IMG/VR virus record: IMGVR_UViG_3300042868_001748
Span: 1-21,598 of that record
Length of the DNA stretch: 21,598 bases
Source of the DNA: a virus
Direction: 5' to 3' (one strand)
Position 1 is the stretch's first letter, and the number at the start of each line of letters is the position of its first letter. The position numbers and the translations under genes are program-made. The notes under the pieces were generated by a model, which made no database searches, was not told the DNA's origin, and worked only from the letters and a program-made list of their open reading frames with translations. Below are positions 5,287 to 12,787 of this stretch, piece by piece.

Positions 5287-6201
5287 TCAAGCAAAGACCC
5301 AGCCCAAAGTGGCGTTTGCGTAGGTCAACGTGACCGCCGCGTTCAGGCTGTCGATTGTCAGATCCTCGGCCAGGGCCTGAATGTTGTTGCCATTGCGCCC
5401 GACCACGCAGGTGGTGGTGCCCGACAGGTTGCTGACCTTGACCGTGTCCCCCACCGCGGGGGCGGCCGGCAGCGTCAGCGTCAAGGACGCTGTCATGACG
5501 TACAAGCAGTTACTGGCGGCGGCTGTGTTGGTGCTGATCACCTGCAGCGAGGTGCCGCTGCTTCCCACAGCGCCGTAGGCCACCATGTCCACAATGTCGC
5601 CGGCCGGCAGGCCAGAGGTGAACACGACGCTGGTTCCGTTGGTCGCGGTGAAGTCGGTGCCGTTGACCTGCTTGGCGCCGTTGCGATAGACGTCAATCGA
5701 ACCGACGTTGTAGTTGATGGAGAAGGTGGTTTGCGAGGCCGTGGCCGTGTAGGTCTGCCGCGTCGAGCTGGTGGTGACCGCGGCCAGCGCCGCGTCCACG
5801 TAGGACTTGGTGGCGGCAGATGACGCCGAAGTCGGCGTCGGCAGGCCGCTGATGACGCAGTTCGAGGTGGTGAACTGGATGCCCGACGGCACCACCACAT
5901 TGGCGTTGCTCCAGGTCATCGCGTTGACGCCTGACACCGCAATGCCGACATTGCTGGCGCTGGGCCGGTACAGGCCGCTTGACGTCTCGTTCAGAAACGC
6001 GATGCCCGGGGCGCTGACAGTGCCATCAGCCAGCCGGAACGGCGCCAGCATGCCGCCAGCGCCCGTGCGCGACAGCGAGTTGGTCAGCTCGTTGGCGACG
6101 TCGTCCAGCGTCGTGTTGGCCCACGATGCCTCGATCGTGGTGCCGGCCACTACCGGGTTACCTGACGGCAGGGTGTAGGTGCCGCTTGCGTTGCGTGGCA
6201 T
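5287..6201 (-). CDS. tail fibre protein with virion-anchoring N-terminus
   Basis: This 304-aa Thr/Ser/Ala-rich, beta-rich protein has an N-terminal part ('TYTLPSGNPVVAGTTI', 'WANTTLDDVANELT', 'GIAFLNETSSGLYR'). That part matches the conserved module that anchors short-tailed phage fibres to the virion. A 'SAATKSYVDAALAAV' linker follows at about residues 125-140. Then comes the 'QTTFSINYNVGSIDVYRNG' repeat-type domain (about 155-215) and a C-terminal beta domain. It is the first gene of the fibre cassette, directly after the internal proteins, with a GAGGAG ribosome site. The following small fibre and Gly-rich genes probably attach to or replace its distal tip. There is no chaperone or lectin domain at its C-terminus. 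Confidence 0.78.
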   Translation of the reverse strand: MPRNASGTYTLPSGNPVVAGTTIEASWANTTLDDVANELTNSLSRTGAGGMLAPFRLADGTVSAPGIAFLNETSSGLYRPSASNVGIAVSGVNAMTWSNANVVVPSGIQFTTSNCVISGLPTPTSASSAATKSYVDAALAAVTTSSTRQTYTATASQTTFSINYNVGSIDVYRNGAKQVNGTDFTATNGTSVVFTSGLPAGDIVDMVAYGAVGSSGTSLQVISTNTAAASNCLYVMTASLTLTLPAAPAVGDTVKVSNLSGTTTCVVGRNGNNIQALAEDLTIDSLNAAVTLTYANATLGWVFA

Positions 6202-6213
6202 GTCTCAAACTCC

Positions 6214-7968
6214 TCAATCGTTTCCAACGGCCGCGCCGTAGTTGCGCAGTGCTTCAATCAGGAACGGGCTGTAGTTGCGAACGCCGCCCTGAAGGCCGTA
6301 CTTGCCCATGAGCAGGTTCTGCCCGGTCTGCGTGCCCAGCAGCGCCGTGGCGCCTGCATCCATGCCCATCATCGGCAGGCCCATGCCAACGAACGGCAGC
6401 AGCTTCTCAGCCGTGCCAGGCCCGATGTCGGGCAGCTGGTTGCCGTAGACCTGCTGCGCTGTCAGCGCCTGCTGCTGGCCGGCCGCTGTGCCGCGTGAGA
6501 AGGCGGCCTTGTCGGGCGACTTGTCGCGGGCTCGGATGGAGTTGAGCTGCTGGCCGGGTGTCACCACCCCGCCCTGCTTCTGCGCGCCCAGCATGCTGGA
6601 GGCTCGGCTCAGGGTCTTGAACTTCGCGTAGGCCTTGTTGATCTCGTCAGCCTGCGCAGCCACCTCGGGAGGCAGACCTCGAGCGCGCAGCGACTCAATG
6701 GCCGAGCGCACTGCAGACAGCGCCTCTGCCTTCTCGCCGTTGCCGCTCTTGTAGGCGGCCGTGATCGCATTGTTGATGTCGTCCAGCGCCGTCTTGACGT
6801 TGCTGTGCGGCACCACTTCACGGCCAGGCGTGACCGTCTGCGTGACCGGCGCCTTGATGCGCGAGCTGACGATGCCCTTGCCGACCGTCTGGCCACCTTG
6901 GCGCGTGACAGTCGGTGATGTCAGGCCCATGAGCGTGTCTTCCGCCCTACGCACTGCGCCGGCCACATCGTCAGCCACACCCGGCATGTAGGCCTTGGCG
7001 TCGTTCACGATGCCCCTGATCTGCGAGGCAAACGTCTGATCCACCGGCACGCCGCGGGTGCCGTACAGGGCGCCGTAGGCGTCGTTAAAGCGCTTGGACA
7101 GCTCACGCAGGCCCTCGCTGCCCACGGCGGTGACGGGCTTGTCGTACTCAAAGCGCAGCACGCTGCCAGCCTCATCCAGCACCGGCATCGGAGGCGTGGC
7201 CTCCTTGACCAGGATGCGGTTCCAGGACTCAAGCGCAGAGCGCTCCTGGCTGCGGATCAGGTCGCCGGCCACCGGAAGCACCTTGGCCCGCTCGGCAGCA
7301 TTGCGCAGCACGCGGCCGGATCGGGTGGTGTCGTCCACCGCCTTCCACATCGGCACATCCGCGCCCTGGTTCATCAAATCGCGTGCGGCCGGTGTCACCT
7401 TGTCAGACACCACGCCGCCCAAGGCCCTGGTCAGCACGCGCCCTGCCACCTCACCAGCGGCACCGCCCGCCGCGCCGCCGTAGAAGGCGCCAGTGCGATC
7501 TTCTGGGGTCAGCGCGGCCGATGCCGCCCCACTGCCAAGAGCTGCGCTGGTAAGACGGCCGCCAATAAACTGAGCCGCCTTTGGCAGCATTTTGGCGCCG
7601 GCCATGATGCCCTGCTGAGCACGCAGGGCAGGTGCTGCCAGCAACACCGCATCGGCACCGATGTTGCCAATAGTGGCGGCCGTGCCGCCCTGCTCGGTGA
7701 AGGCCTTGCCTTGGTCCAGCAGCGCCTTGTCCTCCGGCGTCAAGTCGGTGAACATGCCCTTGAGGCCAAGCGCAGCACGGTCTAGAGCTGCCTTAGCGCC
7801 GCCGTAGCCCCGCATGAAAGTGCCCATCTGGCCAACGTTTTGCCCGGCGTAAAGGTTTGCCTGGCTCGCCTGCTTCTGCTTGCGCACTTCGCCAAGATCC
7901 TGAGACGCCAGCCGGCGCTCCAGATCCTCCAGCCGGCGCAGCTCCTCAAGTTCCTGGCGCGGGTCCAT
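6214..7968 (-). CDS. large internal virion/DNA-ejection protein
   Basis: This 584-aa protein has a highly charged helical N-terminus (residues 1-45), Ala/Gly-rich helical segments with hydrophobic patches (about 100-190), a long mixed helical middle, and 'NYSPFLIEALRNYG' near the end. I see no enzyme motif. The size, the Ala/Gly-rich amphipathic helices and the position downstream of nozzle and GNAT genes and upstream of fibres match the ejection-protein cluster of short-tailed phages (functional counterparts of T7 gp14-16 or P22 gp7/16/20). Those proteins leave the capsid with the DNA and form a channel across the envelope. The start shares one base with the previous stop (TAATG) and has a GGGAGG ribosome site. 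Function is inferred from context. Confidence 0.6.
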   Translation of the reverse strand: MDPRQELEELRRLEDLERRLASQDLGEVRKQKQASQANLYAGQNVGQMGTFMRGYGGAKAALDRAALGLKGMFTDLTPEDKALLDQGKAFTEQGGTAATIGNIGADAVLLAAPALRAQQGIMAGAKMLPKAAQFIGGRLTSAALGSGAASAALTPEDRTGAFYGGAAGGAAGEVAGRVLTRALGGVVSDKVTPAARDLMNQGADVPMWKAVDDTTRSGRVLRNAAERAKVLPVAGDLIRSQERSALESWNRILVKEATPPMPVLDEAGSVLRFEYDKPVTAVGSEGLRELSKRFNDAYGALYGTRGVPVDQTFASQIRGIVNDAKAYMPGVADDVAGAVRRAEDTLMGLTSPTVTRQGGQTVGKGIVSSRIKAPVTQTVTPGREVVPHSNVKTALDDINNAITAAYKSGNGEKAEALSAVRSAIESLRARGLPPEVAAQADEINKAYAKFKTLSRASSMLGAQKQGGVVTPGQQLNSIRARDKSPDKAAFSRGTAAGQQQALTAQQVYGNQLPDIGPGTAEKLLPFVGMGLPMMGMDAGATALLGTQTGQNLLMGKYGLQGGVRNYSPFLIEALRNYGAAVGND

Positions 7969-9236
7969 TACGGTTGCCTCCCGTGCTTGGCACGCAGCTT
8001 CGCCAGCTCTTCCATCTCAGCCGGGCTGAGTGCACCAGCGCCTGCAGCCGGGGCCGGCGCTGCGCCACCTGAGCGTGCGGTTGCAGCGCCAACGACTCCA
8101 GGGCTGTACCGGCCGACCTGGGTCTTGGCCCAATCGCGGGCAGCCTTGAGCTTGCTCATCAGCATCTCAGGCGGGTCTGACGGGTTGGGCAGGAAGGTGT
8201 TGGCGCGGGCCTGCTCGCCCATGGACAGAGCTGCTCCATACAGCTCGTTGATCTCTTGCGCCGCCTGGCGCAGCACCGTCGAACGCGCCTCCAGCTGCTG
8301 AGGCGTCAGCCCCACAGCCTTGGCCGCGTAGCCCTGCACGGCACCAGGCAGCGCAGACACGGCCGCGCTGCGCAGCCCGAACGCATCAGGGTTGGCGTCA
8401 ACCATCTGCACCAGCCTGTCGGCGCGAGACGCCACCGCAGACAGATCTCCTGCGGCTGACACCTCCTTGTCGAAGGTGCCCTTGGGGATCATCGCTCCCT
8501 GATAGGGCGTGTAGTTGGGCGTGCCATCCGGCTGCAGGCTCAGGACGTAGCTCACACCACTCTTGGTGTTGGTCACCACCTGCTGACCCTGCGGAGTGAA
8601 ACCGGCCGGCGAGAACGAACCCACGGCAGATCCGCCCTTGTTGGCCGCCAGGTCACGCCGCAAGTCCAGGCCCTGATTCTGCAGGTCCAAGCCCATGAGC
8701 CTGAATTCATCTGACTGCCTGTCACGCGACAGCCGGTCCTCACGCGCCTGCGCGGTGCGCTCCTCCTCGCCAGCCATCCGCTCCAGCCCCAGGGCCTGGC
8801 GCTCCAGCGCCGTGCGCCGCTGATCACGCTGCGCGAACGGATCCTTGATGAACTGGCCCTGCGGGGTCATCATGCCGCCGCCGATCTTCATCGGCTCAGC
8901 CGCGGCCGCGGCGCGCTTGAGGAATTGCGCCTGCACAGGCTGGAAGTTCTCCCCCGCGTACTGGGCCGCCATGGCGTTAAGCATTGACGCCTGGCCGCTC
9001 TCGCCCTGCTGCCGTGCGAAGGCCTGCAGCGCCGAGGTGTCCACCTCTTGGCCGTCCATGTCGTCCAGTTGCTGCTGCACCTTGCCCAGGCGCGTGCGCA
9101 GCGCAGACGGCAGAGCCCGGCCCGGCTGCACGGTGTTGGTCAGCGTGCCGTCAGGCGAGTCCATGACGCCCAGCGCCATGGGCAGCATGCGCCGCTTGCG
9201 CTCCTGCACGTCCTCGGCAAAGGTCAGGTCGTTCAT
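7968..9236 (-). CDS. probable internal virion protein
   Basis: This 422-aa protein is Gln/Ala-rich and mostly helical in its first 200 residues ('REDRLSRDRQSDEFRLMG' region). A short beta stretch follows at about 205-245 ('TNTKSGVSYVLSLQPDG'). The helical C-terminal half contains 'RQAAQEINELYGAALSMGEQ' and 'ANTFLPNPSDPPEMLMSKL'. That last region resembles segments I associate with internal proteins of betaproteobacterial short-tailed phages, but I cannot assign an activity. It lies in the ejection cluster, overlapping the next gene by one base. A GAGGG ribosome site precedes the ATG. An alternative role as a tail-associated structural protein is possible. Confidence 0.5.
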   Translation of the reverse strand: MNDLTFAEDVQERKRRMLPMALGVMDSPDGTLTNTVQPGRALPSALRTRLGKVQQQLDDMDGQEVDTSALQAFARQQGESGQASMLNAMAAQYAGENFQPVQAQFLKRAAAAAEPMKIGGGMMTPQGQFIKDPFAQRDQRRTALERQALGLERMAGEEERTAQAREDRLSRDRQSDEFRLMGLDLQNQGLDLRRDLAANKGGSAVGSFSPAGFTPQGQQVVTNTKSGVSYVLSLQPDGTPNYTPYQGAMIPKGTFDKEVSAAGDLSAVASRADRLVQMVDANPDAFGLRSAAVSALPGAVQGYAAKAVGLTPQQLEARSTVLRQAAQEINELYGAALSMGEQARANTFLPNPSDPPEMLMSKLKAARDWAKTQVGRYSPGVVGAATARSGGAAPAPAAGAGALSPAEMEELAKLRAKHGRQP

Positions 9237-9245
9237 GGCGAGCCC

Positions 9246-9596
9246 TCAGTAGGCCGGGCCGTCGCCCGTGTCTGGCATGCCGTAGGCGCCAGGCATCTGG
9301 GGCCGGCGACGGCGACGCATTTCCTCCAACGCGGCGCGCTGCCGGTTGTTGAAGTCCATCGCGCTGCTATCCACGCCCTTCTGCTGCTGCCCGGCCATGT
9401 AGGCCGTGCCCATCTGCGCCAGCGCCTGGCCGATGCCGGGGGCCACGTAGTGCTTGCCGACCATTTGGCCCTGCAGGGGCTGCATGGCTTGGCCGCGCAG
9501 GGCCTCAACCATGGCCTGCTTGCGCTTGAGCTCCTCCTGCTCAGGGCGCATGGCGCCCATCTGCAACAGGTAGTCGAACATCAGATCGTCATTCAT
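9246..9596 (-). CDS. small conserved protein of the ejection cluster
   Basis: This 116-aa protein is rich in Met, Gln and Arg. It has a helical N-terminus ('MNDDLMFDYLLQMGAM'), a central 'GIGQALAQMGTAYMAGQQQKG' segment and a basic 'RRRRR' run near residue 100. I chose the ATG at 9596 over the GTG one codon upstream because GGAGG then sits 6 bases away, and the ATG overlaps the previous stop (TGATG). The Ala/Gly/Gln middle looks membrane-active or amphipathic, as in small internal proteins of short-tailed phages. No family assignment is secure. Confidence 0.55.
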   Translation of the reverse strand: MNDDLMFDYLLQMGAMRPEQEELKRKQAMVEALRGQAMQPLQGQMVGKHYVAPGIGQALAQMGTAYMAGQQQKGVDSSAMDFNNRQRAALEEMRRRRRPQMPGAYGMPDTGDGPAY

Positions 9597-10888
9597 CACA
9601 GGCCTCCGTAGTTCACCTGCAGGTAGCCATTGGCGTGGCGCTTGACCAGGTCAGGGCGCACCGCCTCAACCTCTTGGGCAATCACACCGCGTTGTGGCAT
9701 TCCCATCATTGTGTACGTGTAAATGCCCACCCCGATGGGATGAGTGCCCACGCGCTTGATGTTGGACTTCAAACGCCGGTCAGAGAACATGAACGCAGCC
9801 GAGCCCAGCTGCGCGCCCGCGCCCAGCAGGTTGCCAAAGGCCGCGTTCTGCGCGTTGTAGGCGCCGAGCTGCGCGTCGTAGCCCATCTGCGTGGCGCCCA
9901 GGATGTTGGGCGTCTCGGCGCGGCCGGCCGGGTTGAATGACGGCATCTGCGGCATGCTCACTTGCTGGCCGCTCAGCAGCGCGTTCATCTCGTTCAGGCT
10001 CATGCCGCGGCGCTGCATCTGCTCCGCAATGGCCTGCTGGCGCACGCGGTTCTGCCCGTCGGCGTAGGACTGGTTCAGGCCCTGCTGCTGACCCATGGCC
10101 GCGTTCTGGGCCTGCAGGCGCGACTGATCCAGCGCGGAGGCCTGGCCGAGGGCTTGGTTCTGGAACTGCGCGGCGCCCATGTTCTGGTTGTAGCCGGTGT
10201 TCTGCGACTGCATCTGCATGCCGAACAGGCGCTGCATCTCGTTGCCGCTCTGGTCCAAGGCCTGGAAACGCTCACCCGCCTGGCGTTGGTTGAGCTCGTC
10301 CAGGGCCCGCTTGTAGCCCTCGCTGCCCACCGTGAAACCCTGGTTGGCCAGGCGCGTTTCGAGCTGGTTCTGCTGGTAGTCATGCACCGGCTGCATGCGC
10401 TGCATGAGCTGGTTGGCAACCGTGTCGCGGTAGCTGGAGTCCACCTGCGGGATCGCCCCGCCAAAGTTGAAACCAGTGGCCAGGCCAGGGGTGTAGTCCG
10501 TCAGCGACGTGCCCAGGCTGGCCGGCGCGTTGGCCATGGCCATCTGCGGCAGGTTGGCGTAGTCGAAGGGCTGCCGATACTCCTCAGCCACGCGGTCCAT
10601 GAACCCGCCAGCCAGTTGGCTGCGGTCGTTCTGGACGTTGATTTGCGAGTCCAGCGCGGACTGCAGGCCGGGCGCCAGCGTGGTGTTCTGCGTCCAGGTG
10701 GTGACATTCTGCCCAGTGGCAGGGTCAATCTGGCTGCCGGTGGTCCAGGACTGGCCACCAAAAGGGGTGTTGACGGTCGGACGGTTCGCAAAGTTCTGCG
10801 CCGTCGTGGCCCTCTCCGATGCCTGAGCCTGCGCGGTAGCCGCGCCGAGGTAGTCAGGCGCTGCAGGTGCGCTGCCTTTGCCGCCCAT
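9596..10888 (-). CDS. internal/structural protein with C-terminal S74-type intramolecular chaperone domain
   Basis: Most of this 430-aa protein is Gln/Asn/Ala-rich and helical (about residues 80-340). The last 62 residues are clearly an endosialidase-type chaperone (Peptidase_S74-like): 'SDRRLKSNIKRVG' with the Ser369/Lys374 pair, then 'RGVIAQEVEAVRPDLV' and 'GYLQVNY'. In the endosialidase family this Ser-Lys pair drives self-cleavage after trimer folding. Here the domain is shorter than the classical ones. Proteins of this layout sit next to ejection proteins in many short-tailed phages, so an internal or tail-tip role is likely. The start has a strong AAAGGAG site and lies inside the end of the GNAT gene (35-base overlap). 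Confidence 0.75.
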   Translation of the reverse strand: MGGKGSAPAAPDYLGAATAQAQASERATTAQNFANRPTVNTPFGGQSWTTGSQIDPATGQNVTTWTQNTTLAPGLQSALDSQINVQNDRSQLAGGFMDRVAEEYRQPFDYANLPQMAMANAPASLGTSLTDYTPGLATGFNFGGAIPQVDSSYRDTVANQLMQRMQPVHDYQQNQLETRLANQGFTVGSEGYKRALDELNQRQAGERFQALDQSGNEMQRLFGMQMQSQNTGYNQNMGAAQFQNQALGQASALDQSRLQAQNAAMGQQQGLNQSYADGQNRVRQQAIAEQMQRRGMSLNEMNALLSGQQVSMPQMPSFNPAGRAETPNILGATQMGYDAQLGAYNAQNAAFGNLLGAGAQLGSAAFMFSDRRLKSNIKRVGTHPIGVGIYTYTMMGMPQRGVIAQEVEAVRPDLVKRHANGYLQVNYGGL

Positions 10889-11294
10889 GTCTCACTCCTT
10901 TCAGCCACCGACACTCGTCGGCCTTCATTTCAAACATCACACTGTCGATTGTCTCCGCGACACGTCGGAAGCCCAGCTTGTCATTCATGGCCAGGGCCTC
11001 GTCCAGCGCCTTGGGCGTCAGGCCGTAGACGGCCTCCATCCCGCAGTCGATGAACGGGTAGCGGAAGGCCGCCGCCCACAGCTGGCGCGTCAGGCCGTGC
11101 TCGCCATCGAACGCAACGTGCATCCAGCAGGCGCTGTGCGTCCAGGCGTTGAAGCCCACGGCGCAGGCGATGGTGCCGTCGTCGCGCATGGACGCGATCG
11201 TGCGCAGGTCGGTGCTCCAAGGCAGCCGCGTGCGCCGGTTCATCCACTGCCAGATGACCGGGTACTGCTCGGGTTGATCGGTGACCAGCTTCAT
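10854..11294 (-). CDS. GNAT-like acetyltransferase-fold protein in the virion module
   Basis: This 146-aa protein has a GNAT-like layout. An early strand pair is followed by 'TIACAVGFNAWTHSACWMHVAF' as the central sheet. A helix 'LTRQLWAAAFRYPFIDCGMEAVYGLT' then precedes 'NDKLGFRRVAETIDSVMFEM', the usual C-terminal 'LGF' end of the fold. The classical acetyl-CoA loop (Q/R-x-x-G-x-G/A) is not clear, so catalysis is uncertain. Similar GNAT-like genes are found among structural genes of T7-like and related phages, with unknown substrates. The ATG overlaps the previous stop (ATGA). The last 35 bases also encode the ribosome site and start of the next gene, and the terminal 'RHGRQRQRTCSA' tail may be dispensable. 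Confidence 0.7.
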   Translation of the reverse strand: MKLVTDQPEQYPVIWQWMNRRTRLPWSTDLRTIASMRDDGTIACAVGFNAWTHSACWMHVAFDGEHGLTRQLWAAAFRYPFIDCGMEAVYGLTPKALDEALAMNDKLGFRRVAETIDSVMFEMKADECRWLKGVRHGRQRQRTCSA

Positions 11295-12787
11295 TCCAGT
11301 GAGATCACGTTGAAGTTGTTGGAGCTGCCGCCACCACCGCCTCCAAAGTCACCGAACAGGAAGTCCATCAGGTCAGCGTCAGAGAAGCTGTAGTCCATGC
11401 TGGCCGAGGGGATCTCAGGCAACGGAATTTCAGGCTCTTCCAGCTCGATCCAGTCCCACTCGTCCAGCGGGTTGTCGGAGACAGAACCAACTGGCACAGA
11501 AGGCCTGACGTACACGTCGCCAGCGCCGCCGCCGCTGCCGCTGCCGTCACCTGAGCTGTCAGGAACAGGCACAGGTGGCACTTCCAGCAGCACTTCCTCA
11601 AGATCAATGTCGCCCAGCTCGTCCAGTGGGTCACCGACCTCTGTGATGTCACCAATCTGGTCAATCGCGTCGCGCGCGGGCTGAGAATCTCCAGGCGGCC
11701 CTACCTCAATCTCGCCTTGAGGAATCTCGTCGTACTGTGGGGGCGGCGCACCTTCAGAATCTGGCACCGGAGGACCCATCAAGTCTTCCCAGTCAGGCTC
11801 AGGAAGAACCACCGGCTCCCACTCGTCCACCGGATCACCAGGCACGGTCACCGGATCAGCCTCGCGGATCTGATCACGATCACCGCCGCCAATCGGCTCG
11901 ATGACGATCTCACCTTGCGGCGGGTCTTGCGGCTCAGGCTCAACCGGCGGCCACAGATCCTCTGTGTAGTCAGGAACCTCCTGCTCGTCCTCTGTAGGTA
12001 ATGGCGGCAGGTCCACCGCATCCGGCGGCGCAGGATGTGGGACAGGGAAAGGTGTTGCCACCTCATCCTCTGGCGGCAGCGGAGGCAGGTCCACTACATC
12101 CGGCGGCGTCGGGTCTGGGACAGGGAAAGACTCAACCGGGTCTTCTTCCACCGGCGGCCACAGGTCGTCGATGTAATCAGGCACGTCTGGATCAGGCGCT
12201 GGATCAGGCGTAGGTGCGGGGTCAACAGGCAACGACGGGCCGGGCCCAATGATCACCGGCCCAGGCGTCACAGGCCGGCCGCCACCACCGTCTCCACCGC
12301 CACCAGAAGAAGGAGGCGCAGGGGCCGGCGCGGGCGCGGGCGGCAACGGAGGCCCGACCGGAGGACCAGGCGGGAAGAACGGCGCGGGGGGCGGCGCACG
12401 CTTGAAGTCGATGACGGTCTTGCTGTTGGCCGGGTTGGCCAGCATCGTCACGCCCGGGTTGTTGCTGGTGAAGCCAGGCGATGCACCCCTCAGCGACTCG
12501 ATCAGCGCACTCTGGTACGGCACCTGGCCAGACGATGCCGACTGGTCGCCCTGCCCCACTCCAGGCAGCACCTGAGGCTGAGGAGCCGGCGCAGGTGTGG
12601 GCATGGGCGAGGTGGTGGCCATTGGCCCGATGGAGATGCCGCTGGCTTGCTCCTGAGGCGTCAGCGACGGCCCAGAACCAGAGAAGTACTGGCCCCAGAA
12701 GTCGGTGTTAGACGCGCTGGGGTAGATCCAGGGCAGGCCATTACTGAGCTGCGTCGCCTGGGTCGTCTGTTCTGCCGTCAATGCCAT
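11291..12787 (-). CDS. proline- and acid-rich repeat protein of the virion module
   Basis: This 498-aa low-complexity protein is not assignable to a family. The N-terminal 130 residues are ordinary. Residues about 130-160 are nearly pure Pro/Ala/Gly, and about 160-460 are dominated by Pro, Asp, Glu and Val. It ends with a Gly6 run and 'NNFNVISLE'. Internal repeats are plain: 'VPDY(I/T)(D/E)DLWPPVE' occurs twice, a 22-residue 'FPVP...VDLPPLP' unit twice, 'PQGEI' twice, and degenerate '(D/N)P(V/L)DE' units three times. I chose the ATG at 12787, which overlaps the nozzle stop (TGATG) and has GGTGGGG 7 bases away, over the GTG at 12790. Its place between nozzle and GNAT suggests a tail-tip or internal structural role. 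Function is unknown. Confidence 0.75.
   Translation of the reverse strand: MALTAEQTTQATQLSNGLPWIYPSASNTDFWGQYFSGSGPSLTPQEQASGISIGPMATTSPMPTPAPAPQPQVLPGVGQGDQSASSGQVPYQSALIESLRGASPGFTSNNPGVTMLANPANSKTVIDFKRAPPPAPFFPPGPPVGPPLPPAPAPAPAPPSSGGGGDGGGGRPVTPGPVIIGPGPSLPVDPAPTPDPAPDPDVPDYIDDLWPPVEEDPVESFPVPDPTPPDVVDLPPLPPEDEVATPFPVPHPAPPDAVDLPPLPTEDEQEVPDYTEDLWPPVEPEPQDPPQGEIVIEPIGGGDRDQIREADPVTVPGDPVDEWEPVVLPEPDWEDLMGPPVPDSEGAPPPQYDEIPQGEIEVGPPGDSQPARDAIDQIGDITEVGDPLDELGDIDLEEVLLEVPPVPVPDSSGDGSGSGGGAGDVYVRPSVPVGSVSDNPLDEWDWIELEEPEIPLPEIPSASMDYSFSDADLMDFLFGDFGGGGGGSSNNFNVISLE
11984..12127. repeat. imperfect tandem duplication within the Pro-rich gene
   Basis: Two 66-bp units at 11984-12049 and 12062-12127 (78-bp period) each encode a 22-residue FPVP...EDE block. 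Both contain near-identical DNA, such as GGCGGCAGGTCCAC versus GGAGGCAGGTCCAC and GGGACAGGGAAA in each. They are flanked by two copies of the VPDY..DLWPPVE block. The similarity at DNA level suggests a fairly recent in-frame duplication. Confidence 0.75.

Noticed and set aside
3205-6201. Diversity-generating retroelement, considered because BPP-1-type short-tailed phages carry one near the fibre genes
   Set aside because: There is no reverse transcriptase, no accessory gene, and no template/variable repeat pair with A-specific differences visible in the window.
9962-11053. 363-codon + strand frame opposite the S74 protein
   Set aside because: It is antisense with Leu/Val/His/Arg-rich low-quality sequence, and the opposite strand has clear homologous motifs.
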